From NCBI GenBank assembly GCA_004554665.1, contig SFKY01000004.1:1-64000 (forward strand): DNA of 64,000 nucleotides, read 5' to 3'. Both the position numbers and the translations under genes were made by a program. Shown piece after piece: positions 60,668 through 64,000 of this stretch. This DNA comes from Bacteroidales bacterium. Its GTDB lineage: Bacteria > Bacteroidota > Bacteroidia > Bacteroidales > Bacteroidaceae. The notes under the pieces are model-generated. The model was not told the origin of the DNA, searched no databases, and was given only the letters and a program-made list of their open reading frames with translations. How positions within the stretch are numbered: position 1 is the first letter of the stretch; every line of letters begins with the position of its first letter.

Positions 60668-63361
60668 TTATAGTTTCCATCTTATGCCTGCGGTCAGGCT
60701 CACCCCGTTTTTCTCTTCGCGCTCCACCACGCCGCCATCGTATCTGCGCACGTTGGGCAGACTGGCATTGCGGTCATTGGCGTTATAGTAGCGTATCAGA
60801 GAGGTGTTGAGCATATTCTGAGCCTTGACAAATACGCTCCAGCCGCCCTTGAACTTCTTCTCTGCACTGGCATCGAGCTGCCATAGCGGAGCGTCCCAGC
60901 GGTCGTTTTGGTAGAATCTGTCAATCACCGCGATGCGTTTGCCGGTGTAGGAACCAGCCACTTGGGCATCCCAGCCCCGCTTGGAGTCCTTGTAGAGCAG
61001 GGAAGCGTTGAACACATGGGCTGCCTGTCCGAAGAGCGGGCGGCTCTGGTCGGCGTAGTCGGTATAGATGCTGCCGTCGGCTGCCGTCAGTTCGCGCAGT
61101 TTGGCGGTGGTTATCTTCGAGTGTGTATAGGTATAGTTGGCTTTGATGCCAAACCTGTTGAAGTATTTCATCACGTCCACCTCCACGCCCCAGTTGGATG
61201 CATTGCCATAGTTGCCGGGTGTGTAGAATGTCTCTTGTCCTATGGCCGTCATTCCGTACTCGATAGGATTGTGGATGTCTTTGTAGAATATGCAGACCAT
61301 CACTTGTTCGCTCTGTTGGGGAAAGAACTCGTAGCGGAGATCAAAGTTGTGTGCCACGGTGTGCTCGAGATTCGGGTTGCCGCACTCGTTGTAGTCCTCA
61401 TTGATGATGTGGTAAGGCACAATCTCGAAGAAACTCGGCCGGTTGATGGCCTTGTAGTACGACAAGCGCAGGTTGGCGTTGTGGTGGATGACCCACTTGA
61501 CGTGCGCGTCGGCCAAGAGATCCGTGTAGGATTGCTCGCCATCGTTGGCGGCCCCCTCTGTGGCGTAGAGCAGCGTGTATCCCTGTCGGGTATGCTCTGC
61601 CCGCAGGCCTGCCACAATCTGCCACCGGCCTGCAGACCATGTCAGTTTGCCGTAGCCGGCCCCTATCTGCTCCGTCGCGTCATAGTTCATCGGGTCGGTG
61701 AGGCTGAAGCTCTTCAGCCTGAAGCGGATATCGTCGTAGTTCTCCCAATCGCTGCCCTTGAATTGGTCGTACGCCGCCTCCTTGCTGTCGTCGTAGGGTT
61801 GGAAGGTGTATTCATGGTAATAGCTGTGGCGCTGCTTGTCGCGGTACAGTCCTCCGGCAGCGATATGGATCGTGTGGCTGCCCAGCGCCAGCCTGTAGTC
61901 GAGGTCCAGATGGCCGGCAATGTCGCGGTCGGAGTTGTGTTCCCACCGGCGGATGGCTCCCACGTTTTTGTTGACCCATACCGATGTTCCCTCCGAGTTG
62001 TGGTTCAGTTGTATCTGTGCATTGTCCGGCGTCTTCTGACGGGCTTCGGCCACGTTGGCCCCCCACTTCAGGGTCAGCTGCTCGCCGCTCAGCAACTTGT
62101 GCTCGCCCAAGAGCGAGGCGTTGGCGATACGCTGCTGCTGCCAGCGCAGGCGTAGGGTCTCGTCGAGCTCGCTGTATGCGTCGCGCGCCTGGGCATTGCG
62201 GAAGTCCATGTAGCCGCCGTAGAGCGCTATCTTATGCAGCGGGGTGAGGTAATAGTCCAGTTTCAGGTGCGCACCGATACGTGTCTGGTTCTCCGAGAAA
62301 TATCTGTTGGTGATACGCTGCACCCCGTCGTTGTCGGCGGTGGCATCGTACATGTCGCTGGTCTTACCCTTGTTGCTGTTGCGGAAGCTCAGCGCGGCGA
62401 TGAGTCCCAGATGGTCGCGCAAGAAGCGGTCTCCGTAGGCGAATCCCGCTGCGATGTCGGGCAGCGGCTTGTGCGATTTCACGTGCAGGTTGGCCGATGA
62501 GAAGTCGGTCTCGTCTGTCGGGTAGGCCGAGCCGAATCGTTCGTTGGGACTGCTGCCCACGATGTTGTCGTGTGCGAAAGATTGGAAATCGTTGTCGAGG
62601 TAATGGGTGTTGTAGCCTGCCTGTACATTCAGGGTAAGCATGCGCTGGGAGGGTGCGTCCTTCATCACCATGTTGATGGCGCCACCCACGCCGTCGCCCT
62701 CCATGTCGGCGGTGAGCGACTTGGTCACCTCCAGTCGGTCGAGCAGCTCTGACGGGAAGATATCGAGCGGCACAAACCGGTTCTTGTTGTCCGGGCTGGG
62801 AATCTTCAGACCGTTTACAAGCGTGTAGTTGTAGCGCTTGTCCATGCCACGGAGGATGGCATACTGCCCCTCGCCAGCACTGTTGCGCTCCATCGTCACT
62901 CCGCTCATGCGCTGGATGACATTGGCCACGGTCAGGACGGGCGACAGTTCGATAGCCTTGGCACTCATGATGTTGATCACGTTCATGGCGTTGCGCTCCA
63001 TCACCCTGGCACCTATCTCGGAGCAACCTGTGTTCTCGGCCACAATCTCCACCTCGCCCAGTGCCACGGCATCGGCCTCCAAGTCGATGTTCAGGTTGTC
63101 ATCGTTGTGGTTCACCACCACCTCCTTGGTCTTGTAGCCCAGATAGCTGCACACCAGTGTGCAGGGGAAGCGCTGGAGCGTGAGCTGGAAACTGCCGTCC
63201 AGTCCTGTTGCCGTGCCTTTGCCGGCCACATTCTTGATGACGATAGAGGCACCGATGATTTCCTCACCCGAGGCCACGTCCTTGATTTTGCCTTTCACGA
63301 TTCTTGCTTCCGCCCCGACTGCCATCAGCAGGAGCAGGGCCATCATCCATCCTGTTCTCAT
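60668..63361 (-). CDS. TonB-dependent outer-membrane receptor (non-SusC type)
   Basis: About 897 residues from the ATG at 63361, which starts a clean signal peptide (MRTGWMMALLLLMAVGAEA). A GTG four codons upstream (63373) is an alternative. Domain order: carboxypeptidase-regulatory-like (VKGKIKDVASGEEIIGASI), plug (VANVIQRMSGVTMERNSAGE, ILRGMDKRYNYTLVNGLKIP, GDGVGGAINMVMKD) and a beta-barrel ending SLTAGIRWKL. It lacks SusC signatures and resembles the iron/small-molecule receptor type. It lies between a metallophosphoesterase gene and a surface lipoprotein, suggesting uptake of a phosphorylated or organic-phosphate compound (inference). Confidence 0.9.
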   Translation of the reverse strand: MRTGWMMALLLLMAVGAEARIVKGKIKDVASGEEIIGASIVIKNVAGKGTATGLDGSFQLTLQRFPCTLVCSYLGYKTKEVVVNHNDDNLNIDLEADAVALGEVEIVAENTGCSEIGARVMERNAMNVINIMSAKAIELSPVLTVANVIQRMSGVTMERNSAGEGQYAILRGMDKRYNYTLVNGLKIPSPDNKNRFVPLDIFPSELLDRLEVTKSLTADMEGDGVGGAINMVMKDAPSQRMLTLNVQAGYNTHYLDNDFQSFAHDNIVGSSPNERFGSAYPTDETDFSSANLHVKSHKPLPDIAAGFAYGDRFLRDHLGLIAALSFRNSNKGKTSDMYDATADNDGVQRITNRYFSENQTRIGAHLKLDYYLTPLHKIALYGGYMDFRNAQARDAYSELDETLRLRWQQQRIANASLLGEHKLLSGEQLTLKWGANVAEARQKTPDNAQIQLNHNSEGTSVWVNKNVGAIRRWEHNSDRDIAGHLDLDYRLALGSHTIHIAAGGLYRDKQRHSYYHEYTFQPYDDSKEAAYDQFKGSDWENYDDIRFRLKSFSLTDPMNYDATEQIGAGYGKLTWSAGRWQIVAGLRAEHTRQGYTLLYATEGAANDGEQSYTDLLADAHVKWVIHHNANLRLSYYKAINRPSFFEIVPYHIINEDYNECGNPNLEHTVAHNFDLRYEFFPQQSEQVMVCIFYKDIHNPIEYGMTAIGQETFYTPGNYGNASNWGVEVDVMKYFNRFGIKANYTYTHSKITTAKLRELTAADGSIYTDYADQSRPLFGQAAHVFNASLLYKDSKRGWDAQVAGSYTGKRIAVIDRFYQNDRWDAPLWQLDASAEKKFKGGWSVFVKAQNMLNTSLIRYYNANDRNASLPNVRRYDGGVVEREEKNGVSLTAGIRWKL

Positions 63362-63387
63362 GAAGTCTGCCACTTGTCAGGTTTCTC

Positions 63388-64000
63388 TTATTTGGTTCTT
63401 TCGATGCGGTGCAGCGTGTTGCCTGCCTTGTCGATCATATACAGGCACAACCGCTGCCTGGTGGCGGAGAGTACCGAGAATCCCTCGGACGGCGAGCAGT
63501 ACACGGTGCCTGTCGTCTCGCTCACCTTGCGTGCCAGCGAGGCCGACGAGTTGACCACATAGTCGATGCCGTCGTTGCCGCGGCGGATATGCTGGAAGTT
63601 GTGGATATGTCCACATACATACATGGCCACCTTTTGCTTGTGCTTGTCGAGGATGGGCAGCAGCCTGCGCTGCATGTCGTCTTGCTCTATCATGTCTTTC
63701 TTGGTCTGTGCGTACATGGGATGGTGTCCTACCACCACCACCCAGTCTTCCTGCGCATCGCGTAGTGTCTGGTCTATCCATGCCAGTTGTGCCTCCACGT
63801 CCTGTCCGTCCACATCGGGATAGGTGGTGCTGTGATGGTAGCGGTCTATCATAGGAGTGGTGTCGACAAACACCACACGCACGCTCACCCGGTGGTCCTC
63901 ATCGGCAAACACCCTACTGTAATAGCGCCCCTCCATCTGCCATCTGCGCGATACCTGACTGTAGTCGAGCACTGCTTGGGTATTGCCGCGGTACTCATGG
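63388..64000 (-). CDS. Calcineurin-like metallophosphoesterase (partial, N-terminus outside window)
   Basis: The C-terminal 203 codons of a minus-strand gene; the frame is open to the window end, so the start is beyond 64000. The first codons in view read HEYRGNTQAVLDYS, matching the GNHE-type metal motif of purple-acid-phosphatase-like and related phosphoesterases (the Asn would lie just outside). GHHPMYA and CGHIHNFQHI give the other metal ligands. It is probably exported or periplasmic, removing phosphate from an organic substrate. The stop codon is 27 bases before the TonB receptor ATG at 63361, so the two are co-transcribed. Confidence 0.87.
   Translation of the reverse strand, partial: HEYRGNTQAVLDYSQVSRRWQMEGRYYSRVFADEDHRVSVRVVFVDTTPMIDRYHHSTTYPDVDGQDVEAQLAWIDQTLRDAQEDWVVVVGHHPMYAQTKKDMIEQDDMQRRLLPILDKHKQKVAMYVCGHIHNFQHIRRGNDGIDYVVNSSASLARKVSETTGTVYCSPSEGFSVLSATRQRLCLYMIDKAGNTLHRIERTK

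Overview
The window reads as the chromosome of a Bacteroidales bacterium, most likely a member of the Prevotellaceae. The basis is as follows. There are two SusC/SusD pairs. Most transcription units start about 7 bases after the Bacteroidetes -7 element TAnnTTTG rather than a sigma-70 -10 box. Lipoproteins carry an acidic stretch after the lipobox cysteine. There are also an S46 dipeptidyl peptidase, DUF1573, DUF3109 and GH29/95/97/106 enzymes. Genus and species cannot be fixed from the sequence alone. I see no rRNA, tRNA, IS element, phage or CRISPR array.

Layout. 1-3.8 kb: a sugar-proton symporter behind a tandem promoter-bearing repeat, an OprO/P-like porin, and an orphan ECF sigma factor. 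3.9-9.9 kb (minus): one operon of M28 peptidase, DUF1573, GH29 alpha-fucosidase and GH3. 10-17 kb: pnp, a periplasmic GH63/trehalase-like enzyme, a small membrane protein and a DASS anion transporter. 17.3-27.6 kb: GH95 alpha-fucosidase, a thioredoxin-fold lipoprotein without its cysteines, a small lipoprotein, and an operon of acetylesterase, NUDIX and GH106. 27.7-41 kb: two divergent SusCD loci, the left with a fimbrillin-like lipoprotein; their 755-bp shared upstream region holds a broken third copy of a susC 5' end. 41.3-46.2 kb: an operon of SpmA/B fusion, flippase and DPP7-type peptidase. 46.6-48.5 kb: GH97. 48.6-58.8 kb: housekeeping genes (ndk, DEAD-box helicase, AAA/DUF4143 ATPase, gpmI, ung, DUF3109, hrpB). 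59-64 kb (minus): metallophosphoesterase (cut by the window end), TonB-dependent receptor and an Ig/beta-helix lipoprotein, probably one uptake unit.

Together the carbohydrate genes (two fucosidase families, a rhamnosidase-family enzyme, GH3, GH97, GH63-like, an esterase, two SusCD pairs, a sugar porter) describe a glycan forager able to trim fucose, rhamnose and acetyl groups. Substrates are inferred from families, not shown.

The less ordinary content is in the gaps between genes: (i) a promoter-plus-hairpin repeat in tandem at both 43-180 and 54665-54910; (ii) a 21-22-bp modular palindromic repeat at five intergenic sites; (iii) two further 22- and 23-bp arrays of different sequence; (iv) an inverted repeat that spans a susC start codon and brackets its promoter.
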